Shown in pieces: positions 1-8,011 of a stretch of 64,000 bases of DNA. Both the position numbers and the translations under genes were made by a program. Each line of letters begins with the position of its first letter. The first letter of the stretch is position 1. The DNA comes from Myxococcales bacterium (GTDB lineage Bacteria > Myxococcota_A > Polyangia > Haliangiales > Haliangiaceae). Under the pieces are notes generated by a model, which saw only the letters and a program-made list of their open reading frames with translations, was not told the DNA's origin and ran no database searches. The DNA lies in assembly GCA_016716835.1 (NCBI GenBank), contig JADJUW010000002.1, positions 682,001-746,000 of the forward strand. The letters are read 5' to 3'.

Positions 1-2475
1 GGCGAGGCAGAAGGTGGTTGCCACGAGGTTGCGTTGGCTCCCTCGCTGACGACGCACCAGGCGACGGCGCAGCAAGAGCCACGCAAGCGCCATCGCCGCC
101 ATGCCAAGCGAGGCCGCGCCGGCGCCGCTTGCCGAACAGCCCATGTTGGCGTTGCCAAGCGTCGCGTCGGTGGCGCTCATATTGCCTTTTTCGTCGCGCA
201 CAAAGACGCGGACATCGCCGCGCTTGGCAAGCACCTTCAACGCTTGGGTGTCAAACGAGTTATCGTTGCTCCAAGCGGTGCGCGGTTGCGTGTCGCCTGG
301 CGAGCCAAAGGCCCATTGCAGCGCGCTCGCGGGGCTGACGGTATCGACCGCGGGAAACCGCGTCGTGGTGCCGACGACCTCGATCTTGCGGTCAAGCAAG
401 GTCGGTGCGAGGCCGTCGATGACGACGGGTAAGCGCATCACGCGTGAGCCCACCGAGTCATTGGTACGACGCGCGATGAGCTGCACCTCAAACTCGCCTT
501 GCAGCGCTAGCAGCGGTTCGTTGACGACAAGTTGTGGGCCGCTGGCAAAGGGACGCCACATGCCTCGCGTGGTTGGGCCTGCGACGCGCCAGCTCCACGT
601 CACCGCGGCGCCGTGGCTGTCCGTGGTGGGGACGTTAACTACGACTGATGGCAGGCGCGCGCTGTCTTGCGCGTCCAGGCCCGCGCGCAGCGTGTCGATG
701 TTTGGCTCATGCGCGCGGCCAAGGCTCGGGGCTTGGTCAAATTCGACCGACAGCCCCATCACGCCCGCACCCGGCACGGTCATGCTGGCCTGGATCGCCA
801 GGAAGTCGTCCTGCGTGGTCTGCACGCGGCTGATGCCGATGTTGCCAAGCGCGAGCCCTGCAATCTCGGGCACCACGATGTCGGGAATTGCGCCGGTAAG
901 TTGGCCGAGCAGCGCGTTGAGGATAACCGTAAATCGCGACTCGAGGTCGGCCGCCGTCTCGCGAACGAATTCGCTGTTGATCACGCTAGCTTCAATATTG
1001 TTTGAGGTCAGGCCGACGAGCGTCGGCACCAGGGTCGGCACGCCGTCTTGCAATACGTACTCAAGGTTGACGCCAGCGGACATCGTAAGTTGGAGCGTAA
1101 ACACTCGGAGATAGCGCTCATAGAGAAACGCATACATGTCCGCTTCGAGGTCTTGCAACGACAAGGTAAGGTGCGGCGAATTGGCCGTGCCCTCGCCAAT
1201 CGAAAAATCAATGGCTCGTTGTGGGCGTAGCACCAGCGCGAGGGGCTCGGTTTGGGTATCGGCAATCTCGGAGACTGACGGCGCCAGCAGCGCGAGCGTG
1301 CCCATGCGAAGTTGGTCAGATAAATCGGGGCCGAGTTGCATACAGGCGCCGCCCGACGTCACCAGGTGATGACCGGCTAGATCGAGCGCGGTTTCGGAGA
1401 TGCCAATTTGCACGTCCGCGCCCGCCGCGTTGGTTGAGAACGGGGTGGCCTGGGCTAGCTGCTTATTGCCGCGCGAGCTGTTGGCCAGCGCCAAGTTCGG
1501 CGCCGCCAGCGCGGGCACGCAGAGGCTGGCCTCATTGTCGTCGCCAGCGCTGCGCGTCGCGGGGTTGCGATCGGCGTTAAACGCGGTGATCATGCCGAGT
1601 GACAACCCGTTATTTTGAAACGTGGCATAGCCGCCGGGGACGAGCTTGGTTTCCAGCGCGCCGGCAATGCCGAGGTTCGGAAGCACCCCGCCCATGTCCA
1701 TGCTACCGGCGAGGCCGAGGGGATCAGGGAGAATGGTTGGCAGCGCCTCGCGCACAGCGTCCTCAACGTTGTTCTCAAGCGTATTGACGAGCGAGCCCTT
1801 GAACCAGCTCACGATGTCGCTGGCGAGGCCGCAACCGGAAAGCGTGAGCGGCCCTTCAAGCGTGTTCGCGTTGTTGTCTTGGTAGACTTGAACCGTCAGA
1901 TCTTGATCGTTGATACCAAGTTCGCCGTTCGCTTTGATCATGAGGCTGATATCGATGTCGGCCTTGAGGTTGTCGCCTTTGACATAGAAGTCGCAATCGA
2001 GCAACCACGAATCAAAAGAAACCTTCATGGTCGGATTGCCGAGGTCGAAGAATAATTGCGCGCGCATGCGAGTTGCCGACAGCGGCGTGATGGTGAGCGA
2101 TTTCGCGTTGACCACCGCCATGCATCCCGGGTTACAAGCGCCACCAGAGTTTTGTGTACAGAAGTCGCCGAAGTTGGTGTCCATCTTGGGGATGCACATG
2201 CCGCCACCAAACTGGTCGTTGATCATCTGCTTGCCAAATTGGCCGATCTTGCCGAGGCCGCCGTTGGTGACGCGCACTTGCGCGCCGCCTTCAATGGTCT
2301 GATCCTTGGGGATGCCGCCCGCTGGCAACGGCGCCATGGTGGTACAGCCACTGCCGGTCGAATCGCAGGCCGCGAACAAGCAGGCGACAAGCCAAATGGG
2401 AGCGGCGCGACGCGCAGACCAGAGCGAAGCGGAGCGGCGCGCGGAAGCTTGGCGGGTAGAGATGGTGTTAGTCAT
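1..2475 (-). CDS. Large lipoprotein with MYXO-CTERM-like segment (3' end outside window)
   Basis: The frame is open from an ATG at 2475 through base 1, giving 825 visible residues; the C-terminus lies outside. The N-terminus has Arg-rich residues, a hydrophobic stretch and a lipobox (FAAC, Cys37) followed by Asp38, so a lipoprotein is predicted. The middle is a long beta-rich extracellular-looking region with few cysteines. Near residue 785 there is Cys-Ser, a hydrophobic helix (about GAASLGMAAMALAWLLL) and then RRRLVRRQR, which is the layout of MYXO-CTERM sorting signals. Unlike a normal sorting signal it is not at the end: the frame continues with NLVATTFCLA. The product could be a membrane-anchored surface protein with a further domain. 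Family and function are not recognised. Confidence 0.75.
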   Translation of the reverse strand, partial: MTNTISTRQASARRSASLWSARRAAPIWLVACLFAACDSTGSGCTTMAPLPAGGIPKDQTIEGGAQVRVTNGGLGKIGQFGKQMINDQFGGGMCIPKMDTNFGDFCTQNSGGACNPGCMAVVNAKSLTITPLSATRMRAQLFFDLGNPTMKVSFDSWLLDCDFYVKGDNLKADIDISLMIKANGELGINDQDLTVQVYQDNNANTLEGPLTLSGCGLASDIVSWFKGSLVNTLENNVEDAVREALPTILPDPLGLAGSMDMGGVLPNLGIAGALETKLVPGGYATFQNNGLSLGMITAFNADRNPATRSAGDDNEASLCVPALAAPNLALANSSRGNKQLAQATPFSTNAAGADVQIGISETALDLAGHHLVTSGGACMQLGPDLSDQLRMGTLALLAPSVSEIADTQTEPLALVLRPQRAIDFSIGEGTANSPHLTLSLQDLEADMYAFLYERYLRVFTLQLTMSAGVNLEYVLQDGVPTLVPTLVGLTSNNIEASVINSEFVRETAADLESRFTVILNALLGQLTGAIPDIVVPEIAGLALGNIGISRVQTTQDDFLAIQASMTVPGAGVMGLSVEFDQAPSLGRAHEPNIDTLRAGLDAQDSARLPSVVVNVPTTDSHGAAVTWSWRVAGPTTRGMWRPFASGPQLVVNEPLLALQGEFEVQLIARRTNDSVGSRVMRLPVVIDGLAPTLLDRKIEVVGTTTRFPAVDTVSPASALQWAFGSPGDTQPRTAWSNDNSFDTQALKVLAKRGDVRVFVRDEKGNMSATDATLGNANMGCSASGAGAASLGMAAMALAWLLLRRRLVRRQRGSQRNLVATTFCLA

Positions 2476-2766
2476 GGCGGATCGTCCAATCAAAAGGGTG
2501 CAGCGAATTTGTCATGCCGCGGCCGAGATGCAAACCAAAAAACGCCGGCGAGATGCCGAAAAGTAGCGTAAATTCAAATGGTTGCATGGTGCATTGCGTC
2601 ATGACGCGTGGCGACAGGAGGCCCCACTAAGGGGCGAATAAATTCACTTGCTGAGCTATCTCAACTGGTTGAGTCCGGGGCCCGTGATGGGGTCCACAAA
2701 CACCAGGGGTGGCCCGTCGGCTTGACACCGAAAGCAAACGCAGGTAGTTGGATAGCCGTTTAGAGC

Positions 2767-2840
<74 letters not shown>

Positions 2841-2856
2841 CTGTGGGAACCTTCTC

Positions 2857-2929
2857 GGGGGCATAGCTCAATTGGTAGAGCATCGGACTCTTAATCCGCT
2901 GGTTGTAGGTTCGATTCCTACTGCCCTCA
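2857..2929 (+). tRNA. tRNA-Lys (anticodon CTT)
   Basis: The cloverleaf has acceptor GGGGGCA paired with TGCCCTC, D-stem GCTC/GAGC, anticodon loop CTCTTAA (anticodon CTT) and T-arm GTAGG/TTCGATT/CCTAC. CCA is not encoded. It reads codon AAG, the preferred Lys codon in GC-rich genomes. Confidence 0.94.
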
Positions 2930-3019
2930 CAAAACTGAAACGCTGAAATCGCAAAGCCGCTCCTTACCTCGACGTACATATGCAAGTGCGCGAGCCGCGC
3001 CGCAATGGTCGTGGCTTGC

Positions 3020-3049
3020 TTGCGCTCGACGATGAGCGCCGCGTAAAAT
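3020..3049 (+). promoter_or_regulatory. Candidate sigma-70 promoter for the Cys-rich lipoprotein
   Basis: TTGCGC (3020-3025) and TAAAAT (3044-3049) are separated by 18 nt. The predicted leader is about 25 nt and carries a strong Shine-Dalgarno (GAGGGGG) before ATG 3080. This is a leadered gene, in contrast to the many leaderless-type genes in this window. Confidence 0.5.
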
Positions 3050-3079
3050 GACCGCGTCTTTACGAGGGGGAATAAACGA

Positions 3080-4435
3080 ATGAAACGAGTTTCGAAAGTT
3101 ATGTTGGCCTGGTGCTTTATCGGCATGGCCGTGTCCGTGGTGGCCTCGGGGTGCGGCGACAACGCCCCGCCGATTATTGAGACCGACCCGCCACCGCCAC
3201 CACCTGAACCAGGTCCTTGCGACGGCGAGCTAACGCTCGAGCAGTTCGCAGATTGCTTCAATGGCGCGTACATTGACAAGATCTTCAATTGCGGCCTCGG
3301 CGACCCAGGCGCGGTAGATGAAGACAATTTAACGGGGGCTTGGCTTGGTTCGGGCTACGACGACCAATCCGTGGCGGATATTCTCGCGTCGATTGCGGCG
3401 GGACGCGTGGCGATCGACGGTGCGGCGGCGCAGGCATGCTACGCGCAAATGGCGGAGCTTGATTGCGTCTATCTGTTCGTTGGCGGAAATCAAGATGTGT
3501 TGTCGGAATGCGACAACGTGCTTGTGCCGCAAGTAGCATCAGGCGATACCTGCGGCGCCGACTTTGAGTGCGACGACGGTGACTGCTTAGGACTAAAAGA
3601 TTGGTGGGACATCGGCACGGTTTGCGAGCCGACAGGGGAATGCGTCGGGGCGTCCGCCATTGGCGAGTCATGCAACGACAATTACTGCACCGATGGCAGC
3701 CACTGCGAAGACTTCGACAACAACGACAACTACACCTGCGAATCCGGCGATGCCGGTGCCGACTGCGAAAGCAATGATTCCTGCGATTCTGGCCTGTACT
3801 GCGTATTCCCGGCGCCATTGACTGGGAACCCAGTGCTGGGCACATGCACGGCCAAGGAGCTGGTCGCCGACGGCGACCCGTGTAGCGACACCACGATTTG
3901 CGACGACGGTGGGCTTTGTCTGCCCGCTGGCGATGGGGGGGCGGACATTTGCGTCAACAGCGACGAAGCGGGCGATCCATGTATCGTGACGTGCAACAAC
4001 GGGCTTTCGTGCGTGACGACGTTTGTCAACCTCCAGCTTACCAGCGGCATCGGCCAGCTTGGCGAATGTACCTCTGAGATTCCCGGCGTGGGCGACGACT
4101 GCCTCGAGAACGCGAATATAGGCTATTGGGGGGCCTGCGGCTTGTTTTTGCAATGTGAAGGACAGACCAAGGGCGACCCTGGTACGTGTCGCAACATAGG
4201 CACCGTTGGTGCGCCATGTGGTGGCTTTGATTTCGCGGTGACGGGCGGTGGCGGCGAATGCACGATCGGCTTATTCTGCTCCGACGAGGTCGTTGGCGCG
4301 CCACAGCCGACGTGCATAGCCCCGCAAGCGGAAGGCTCATTTTGTACGGATTCGTACCAATGTGCCGATGGCGTGTGTAATTCCTCGGGGTTGTGCGTCA
4401 CTGCCGTGGCCTGCGAACCCGAATTTAACGACTAG
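3080..4435 (+). CDS. Cysteine-rich surface lipoprotein
   Basis: 451 residues. A type II signal peptide ends in ASGC (Cys25, then Gly-Asp). A short proline-rich tether (about residues 33-45) follows, then a body with dozens of cysteines in spaced pairs such as GDTCGADFECDDGDCLG and GSFCTDSYQCADGVCNSSG. This is the Dickkopf-N/EGF-like disulfide-repeat style common in surface lipoproteins of myxobacteria. GAGGGGG lies 9 nt before the start. The gene converges on the serine hydrolase with a 4-nt overlap of stop codons. The function is unknown; an outer-membrane-attached, disulfide-stabilised binding or adhesion protein is a guess. Confidence 0.85.
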   Translation: MKRVSKVMLAWCFIGMAVSVVASGCGDNAPPIIETDPPPPPPEPGPCDGELTLEQFADCFNGAYIDKIFNCGLGDPGAVDEDNLTGAWLGSGYDDQSVADILASIAAGRVAIDGAAAQACYAQMAELDCVYLFVGGNQDVLSECDNVLVPQVASGDTCGADFECDDGDCLGLKDWWDIGTVCEPTGECVGASAIGESCNDNYCTDGSHCEDFDNNDNYTCESGDAGADCESNDSCDSGLYCVFPAPLTGNPVLGTCTAKELVADGDPCSDTTICDDGGLCLPAGDGGADICVNSDEAGDPCIVTCNNGLSCVTTFVNLQLTSGIGQLGECTSEIPGVGDDCLENANIGYWGACGLFLQCEGQTKGDPGTCRNIGTVGAPCGGFDFAVTGGGGECTIGLFCSDEVVGAPQPTCIAPQAEGSFCTDSYQCADGVCNSSGLCVTAVACEPEFND

Positions 4436-5505
4436 TCGCGCGCTGCGGGTGCGGCGATGGCAAGTGCTCGCATCATGAGCTGATACGGCAGCGAGCGTTG
4501 CGCGACCTGGTTTACCGTCGCGACCACGTAGGTGTCCCACGCCTCCGCGTAGAACATCACGGTGCCCGACGCGCCCGAGTGGCCGATCAGATCAGGGAAG
4601 CGTCGAAACGGCGAGAAGATCCACGGCGTGCGAAACAGCATGACGCCGGTGCCATAGCGCAGCGGAAAGAAGATTCGTCGCCAGGGCGCCTGGATGTCGC
4701 GGTAGATGTGTTGTGAAAACAGCGCGCCGCTGCCGAAGGCTTTAAGAAACGCCATGCTGTCAGCGAGCGTCGATACGATGCCGCCGTCGGCGCCGACCGA
4801 GGCCATCGCCAGAGGAATGTTGAGCGCGCGGTCGCCGAGCTTCATGGCGCATACGTCTTGGTAGCGGGCGATCGTGGGCGGCGCAAAGCAATAGGTGTCG
4901 CGCAGGCCGAGCGGCCGGCAGATTTCCGCTTCGACGACGTCGGCAAAGCTGGCGCCATACTGGCGCTCGATGATGGCGCCAAGTAGTTGGTAGTTGGTGT
5001 CAGAATAAAGCGCGCGGCCTGGTGTGCCCGGCATAAAATGCGGCCGCTGCAGCTCGCGCGTCCAGGTGATGACGTCAGCTAGGTTCCAGCTCATGTCGTG
5101 CGCGAGCGCACGGCCAAACGTGGTAGCGCCATCGGCCCGCCTGCCTTCAAAGTAGTCCGGCAGACCCGAGGTGTGCGCGAGCAAATCGGCCACGGTGATG
5201 CGCTCGGTGACATCGGTCTGCTTGTAGACGGCGAGACGGCGCAGATCTAGGTCGGGTAGGTAGCGCGCCATGGGGACAGCCCAGTCAACAACGCCGCGCT
5301 CGCGGAGCTTGGCCATGAGCGCCGTCACGTAGAGCTTGGTGGCGCTGGCGATAAAAAATTGCCGCGGCTCGTGGTGCGAGAAAAACTCAACGCCCTCGCG
5401 GGGCGCGCGCACCGCGAGCAGGACCTCGCCGCAGGCCGGCTTTTGCTGCATTGTCTCGACCAAGCGTTGCAAGGCGGCATGGATCGCAGGGGCTCGGCCA
5501 CTCAT
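4432..5505 (-). CDS. Beta-lactamase-family serine hydrolase (class C/PBP-like)
   Basis: 357 residues from ATG 5505. The class C/esterase VIII signature is present: S54-A-T-K57 (SxxK nucleophile and base), a YSDTNY segment for the YxN motif, and GHSGASG as the third (KTG-equivalent) motif. There is no clear signal peptide, so it is probably cytoplasmic or intracellular, such as an esterase or peptidase; the substrate cannot be told. An in-frame start 84 nt upstream (5589) is possible. I prefer 5505 because TACAAA lies 7 nt before it, matching the leaderless pattern of the window, and because the longer form would run into the promoter of the divergent thioesterase. Confidence 0.82.
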   Translation of the reverse strand: MSGRAPAIHAALQRLVETMQQKPACGEVLLAVRAPREGVEFFSHHEPRQFFIASATKLYVTALMAKLRERGVVDWAVPMARYLPDLDLRRLAVYKQTDVTERITVADLLAHTSGLPDYFEGRRADGATTFGRALAHDMSWNLADVITWTRELQRPHFMPGTPGRALYSDTNYQLLGAIIERQYGASFADVVEAEICRPLGLRDTYCFAPPTIARYQDVCAMKLGDRALNIPLAMASVGADGGIVSTLADSMAFLKAFGSGALFSQHIYRDIQAPWRRIFFPLRYGTGVMLFRTPWIFSPFRRFPDLIGHSGASGTVMFYAEAWDTYVVATVNQVAQRSLPYQLMMRALAIAAPAARD

Positions 5506-5512
5506 AGGGGCC

Positions 5513-5518
5513 TTTGTA
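5513..5518 (-). promoter_or_regulatory. -10 element, leaderless-type, for serine hydrolase
   Basis: TACAAA on the minus strand, 7 nt before ATG 5505. It decides the shorter start. Confidence 0.4.
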
Positions 5519-5611
5519 CGACAGGCAACGAGCGGTGGGAGGTGCCATGCGACAAATTGATCCGCCTCACCCACGCTGGCCCCGGCCATTGTGCCGACGT
5601 TGCGGGCCGAC

Positions 5612-5617
5612 TATGCT
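5612..5617 (+). promoter_or_regulatory. -10 element, leaderless-type, for thioesterase
   Basis: TATGCT, then 6 nt, then GTG 5624. It favours this start over the in-frame GTG at 5591. Confidence 0.5.
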
Positions 5618-5623
5618 GCCGGC

Positions 5624-6040
5624 GTGACTAGGTTTTTTGAGCAGGTCTTTGGCGTCTATTTCGATGACCTCGATCCCTTTCATGTCTTGCACAATGCGCG
5701 CTATTTGTTGTTGTTTGAGCGCGCGCTGGGGGCGTACTGGATGGAGCAGGGCTGGGGCTCCTTTCAGGACACCTCACATCCCGAGCGCTTTCATCTGGTG
5801 GCCCGCAACGAGATCGATTACGTGCAGCCGGTGCGCGGCGTGTGCCGGGTGCGGGTGCGGGTGTGGGTCGACACGCTGGGCACTTCGTCGCTGACCTTTG
5901 GTTTTCGCATGCTGCCGATGGATGCGGATGTCGATCACGCGCGCGGCAAGCGGGTGATCGTGCATGTCGACCCCGCGACGCTCGCGGCATCGCCGTGGCC
6001 GGCCACATTTCGCGAGGCCATGAAGCCGTGGCTGGCCTAG
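5624..6040 (+). CDS. Acyl-CoA thioesterase, hot-dog fold (4HBT/YbgC-like)
   Basis: 138 residues. It has the 4-hydroxybenzoyl-CoA thioesterase/YbgC signature near the N-terminus: YFDDLDPFHVLHNARYLLLFE, with the family Asp in DLDPFHVLHNARY and the following Asn-Ala-Arg-Tyr helix. The length fits a single hot-dog domain that acts as a homotetramer in this family. The start is GTG 5624, with a -10 hexamer 6 nt before it; an upstream GTG (5591) would add 11 residues. It is divergent from the serine hydrolase and followed after 56 nt by the SnoaL-like gene, which has its own -10. It probably hydrolyses a short or aromatic acyl-CoA; the substrate is unknown. Confidence 0.8.
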   Translation: MTRFFEQVFGVYFDDLDPFHVLHNARYLLLFERALGAYWMEQGWGSFQDTSHPERFHLVARNEIDYVQPVRGVCRVRVRVWVDTLGTSSLTFGFRMLPMDADVDHARGKRVIVHVDPATLAASPWPATFREAMKPWLA

Positions 6041-6084
6041 GCGCAAAGCGTGTCGAGGCAGGTGCGCCAGGCGCAAAATCGCAG

Positions 6085-6090
6085 TAGCGT
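6085..6090 (+). promoter_or_regulatory. -10 element, leaderless-type, for SnoaL-like gene
   Basis: TAGCGT, then 6 nt, then GTG 6097. Confidence 0.45.
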
Positions 6091-6096
6091 CTCGGC

Positions 6097-6498
6097 GTGC
6101 CTGAGACGCGAACGATCGTTGCGAACTACTACGACCGCTTCAACGCCGGCGATTTCGACGGGATGTTGGCGCTGCTAACCGACGACGTGGTGCACGACAT
6201 TAACCAAGGCGGCCGCGAAACGGGCAAGGCCGCGTTTGCGGCATTTATGGCGCGCATGCAGGTGGCGTATCGCGAGACGCTGCGCGATGTGGTCATCATG
6301 GTCGCGGCGGATGGCGCGCGCGCGGCGGCCGAATTTGTCGTGCACGGCACCTACCTGCGAGCCGATGAGGGCATGCCGCCGGCGCGCGGCCAGGCGTATG
6401 TGTTGCCCGCCGGCGCGTTTCTCGAGCTGCGCGACGGCAAGATTGCGCGCGTGACGATGTACTACAATCTCGCGCAATGGTTGCGGCAAGTGGCATAG
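6097..6498 (+). CDS. SnoaL-like / ketosteroid isomerase-related protein
   Basis: 133 residues with a GTG start. The N-terminal pattern (NYYDRFNAGDFDGMLALLTDDVVHDINQG) and the C-terminal strand FLELRDGKIARVTMYYNLAQWLRQ are typical of the NTF2-like fold, in particular the small steroid delta-isomerase-related group. Such proteins form a cone-shaped pocket that may be catalytic or only binding. It is the first gene of a run with the GNAT (16 nt downstream) and the nitrilase. The substrate is unknown. Confidence 0.75.
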   Translation: MPETRTIVANYYDRFNAGDFDGMLALLTDDVVHDINQGGRETGKAAFAAFMARMQVAYRETLRDVVIMVAADGARAAAEFVVHGTYLRADEGMPPARGQAYVLPAGAFLELRDGKIARVTMYYNLAQWLRQVA

Positions 6499-6514
6499 GG
6501 CGCAGGGCCGCGGT

Positions 6515-7102
6515 ATGGAGCTAACCATCAAGCCCTGCACCGGCGCGGCGATCGCGCCCTATCTCGCGGACCTCGCGCGGCTGCGCATCGAGGTGTTCCG
6601 CGATTTTCCCTATCTCTACGAGGGCACCATGGCATACGAGGAAGGCTACCTTAAAGGGTATGCCGCGGCGGCCGATCACCTCGTCGTGCTCGCGCTTGAC
6701 GGCGACAACGTGGTTGGTGCCAGCACCGCGATGCCGCTGCTCGCGCATGGCGATGACGTCGCGGCGCCGCTCGCTGCCGCAGGCTACGACCCGGCGACGA
6801 TTTTCTATTTTGGCGAGTCGGTGTTGGCACCGGCATATCGCGGGCGCGGCGTGGGGCATGCCTTTTTCGACGAGCGCGAGCGCTTTGGCCGCGCGCGCGG
6901 GTTTTTGCGCGCCGCCTTTTGCGCCGTCGAGCGGCCGAACGACCACCCCTTGCGACCGCCCGCATATGCGCCGCTCGACGCCTTTTGGCAGCGACGCGGC
7001 TACGTGCGCCACCCCGACGTGCGCACGAGCTTTACCTGGCAGGATATCGACGAGGCGGCGCCAAGCGCCAAGCCTATGGTGTTTTGGACCAAAGCGTTGT
7101 AA
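6515..7102 (+). CDS. GNAT-family N-acetyltransferase
   Basis: 195 residues. The acetyl-CoA binding loop is visible as YRGRGVGHAFF (about residues 108-118), preceded by the beta-4 strand GESVLAPA. The N-terminus (LADLARLRIEVFRDFPYLYEG) matches the GNAT module of bifunctional GNAT/carbon-nitrogen hydrolase proteins such as YhcX of Bacillus. Here the next gene, 11 nt downstream and in another frame, encodes that hydrolase, so the two halves are separate proteins. The acceptor substrate is unknown. No promoter is seen of its own; it is probably read from the SnoaL-like promoter. Confidence 0.85.
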   Translation: MELTIKPCTGAAIAPYLADLARLRIEVFRDFPYLYEGTMAYEEGYLKGYAAAADHLVVLALDGDNVVGASTAMPLLAHGDDVAAPLAAAGYDPATIFYFGESVLAPAYRGRGVGHAFFDERERFGRARGFLRAAFCAVERPNDHPLRPPAYAPLDAFWQRRGYVRHPDVRTSFTWQDIDEAAPSAKPMVFWTKAL

Positions 7103-7113
7103 CGCGCGAGCCT

Positions 7114-7992
7114 ATGCACGTCACCGTCGCCGCCTGTCAGTATCCGATCGAGCGCTTCGCCTCGTTTGCGGCGTGGCAGGCCAAGGTCGAACGCTACGTC
7201 GCGCAGGCCAAGGCGCAAGGGGCCGACCTCTTGCTATTTCCCGAGTACGCCTTCATGGAGCTCGCGACCTTGGCCTCGCCAACGTCGCTTGCCGACGAAC
7301 TCGTCGCGGTCGTCGGCATAGCGGATGCGATCATCGCGCACGTGCGCGCGCTCGCGCAGGCGCACCAGCTAATCATCGTCGCCGGGACCGTGCCGCAGCG
7401 CGGCGCCGAGGGCATGGTGCGCAATCGGGCCTATGTCTGCGGCGCGCGCGGCGAGCTGGACTTTATCGAAAAGCAGCAGATGACGCGCTTTGAGCGCGAG
7501 CAATGGGACGTTGGCGGCGGCGACGCGCAGGCGGTGTTTGCCTGCGCCTGGGGCACTTTCGGCATCGCCATTTGTTACGACATCGAGTTTCCGCTCATCG
7601 CGCGACGGCTGCGCCAGGCCGGCGCCTCGCTCATCTTGGTGCCGAGCTGCACCGATGCGCTGGCAGGATATCACCGCGTGCGCATTGGCTGTCAGGCGCG
7701 CGCGCTTGAAAACCAAGGCGTCGTGGTGCAGGCGACCACAGTTGGCGCCGCACCGTGGCTGCAATCGGTCGATGAAAACGTCGGCGCGGCTGGCTTCTTT
7801 GGCCCGCCCGACGTCGGCTTCGCAAGCGATGGCGTACTGGCGCTCGGCGCGATGAACGAACCCGGCTTGCTGGTCCATCGCGTCGACTTGGCGGCCGTCG
7901 CCCACGTGCGTGAAAACGGCAACGTCCTCGTCGATCGCGACTTTGACGCGCCGGGGCACCTCGCTGGGCAGGTACGCCGCGTCGCGTGGTAA
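7114..7992 (+). CDS. Carbon-nitrogen hydrolase (nitrilase superfamily)
   Basis: 292 residues. The full catalytic triad is present: Glu44 (FPEYAF), Lys120 (EKQQMTRFE) and Cys154 (ICYDIEFP), with the expected spacing for an amidase of the superfamily. The open frame continues upstream, but ATG 7114 is the family-like start (MHVTVAACQYP) and follows the GNAT stop by 11 nt. The protein pairs functionally with the GNAT: fused versions are common in other bacteria. It probably cleaves an amide of a small metabolite in the cytoplasm. Confidence 0.88.
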   Translation: MHVTVAACQYPIERFASFAAWQAKVERYVAQAKAQGADLLLFPEYAFMELATLASPTSLADELVAVVGIADAIIAHVRALAQAHQLIIVAGTVPQRGAEGMVRNRAYVCGARGELDFIEKQQMTRFEREQWDVGGGDAQAVFACAWGTFGIAICYDIEFPLIARRLRQAGASLILVPSCTDALAGYHRVRIGCQARALENQGVVVQATTVGAAPWLQSVDENVGAAGFFGPPDVGFASDGVLALGAMNEPGLLVHRVDLAAVAHVRENGNVLVDRDFDAPGHLAGQVRRVAW

Positions 7993-8011
7993 GCGCGCCG
8001 CGCGCGAGGTG

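Noticed and set aside
101..1114. Long plus-strand frame of 337 codons
   Set aside because: It is the antisense of the large lipoprotein; the minus frame has a lipobox and natural composition, while this one is Ser/Arg/Thr-rich without family features.
5591..5623. GTG 5591 as start of the thioesterase
   Set aside because: The -10 hexamer TATGCT lies downstream of it and 6 nt before GTG 5624, and the extra residues do not look like the family.
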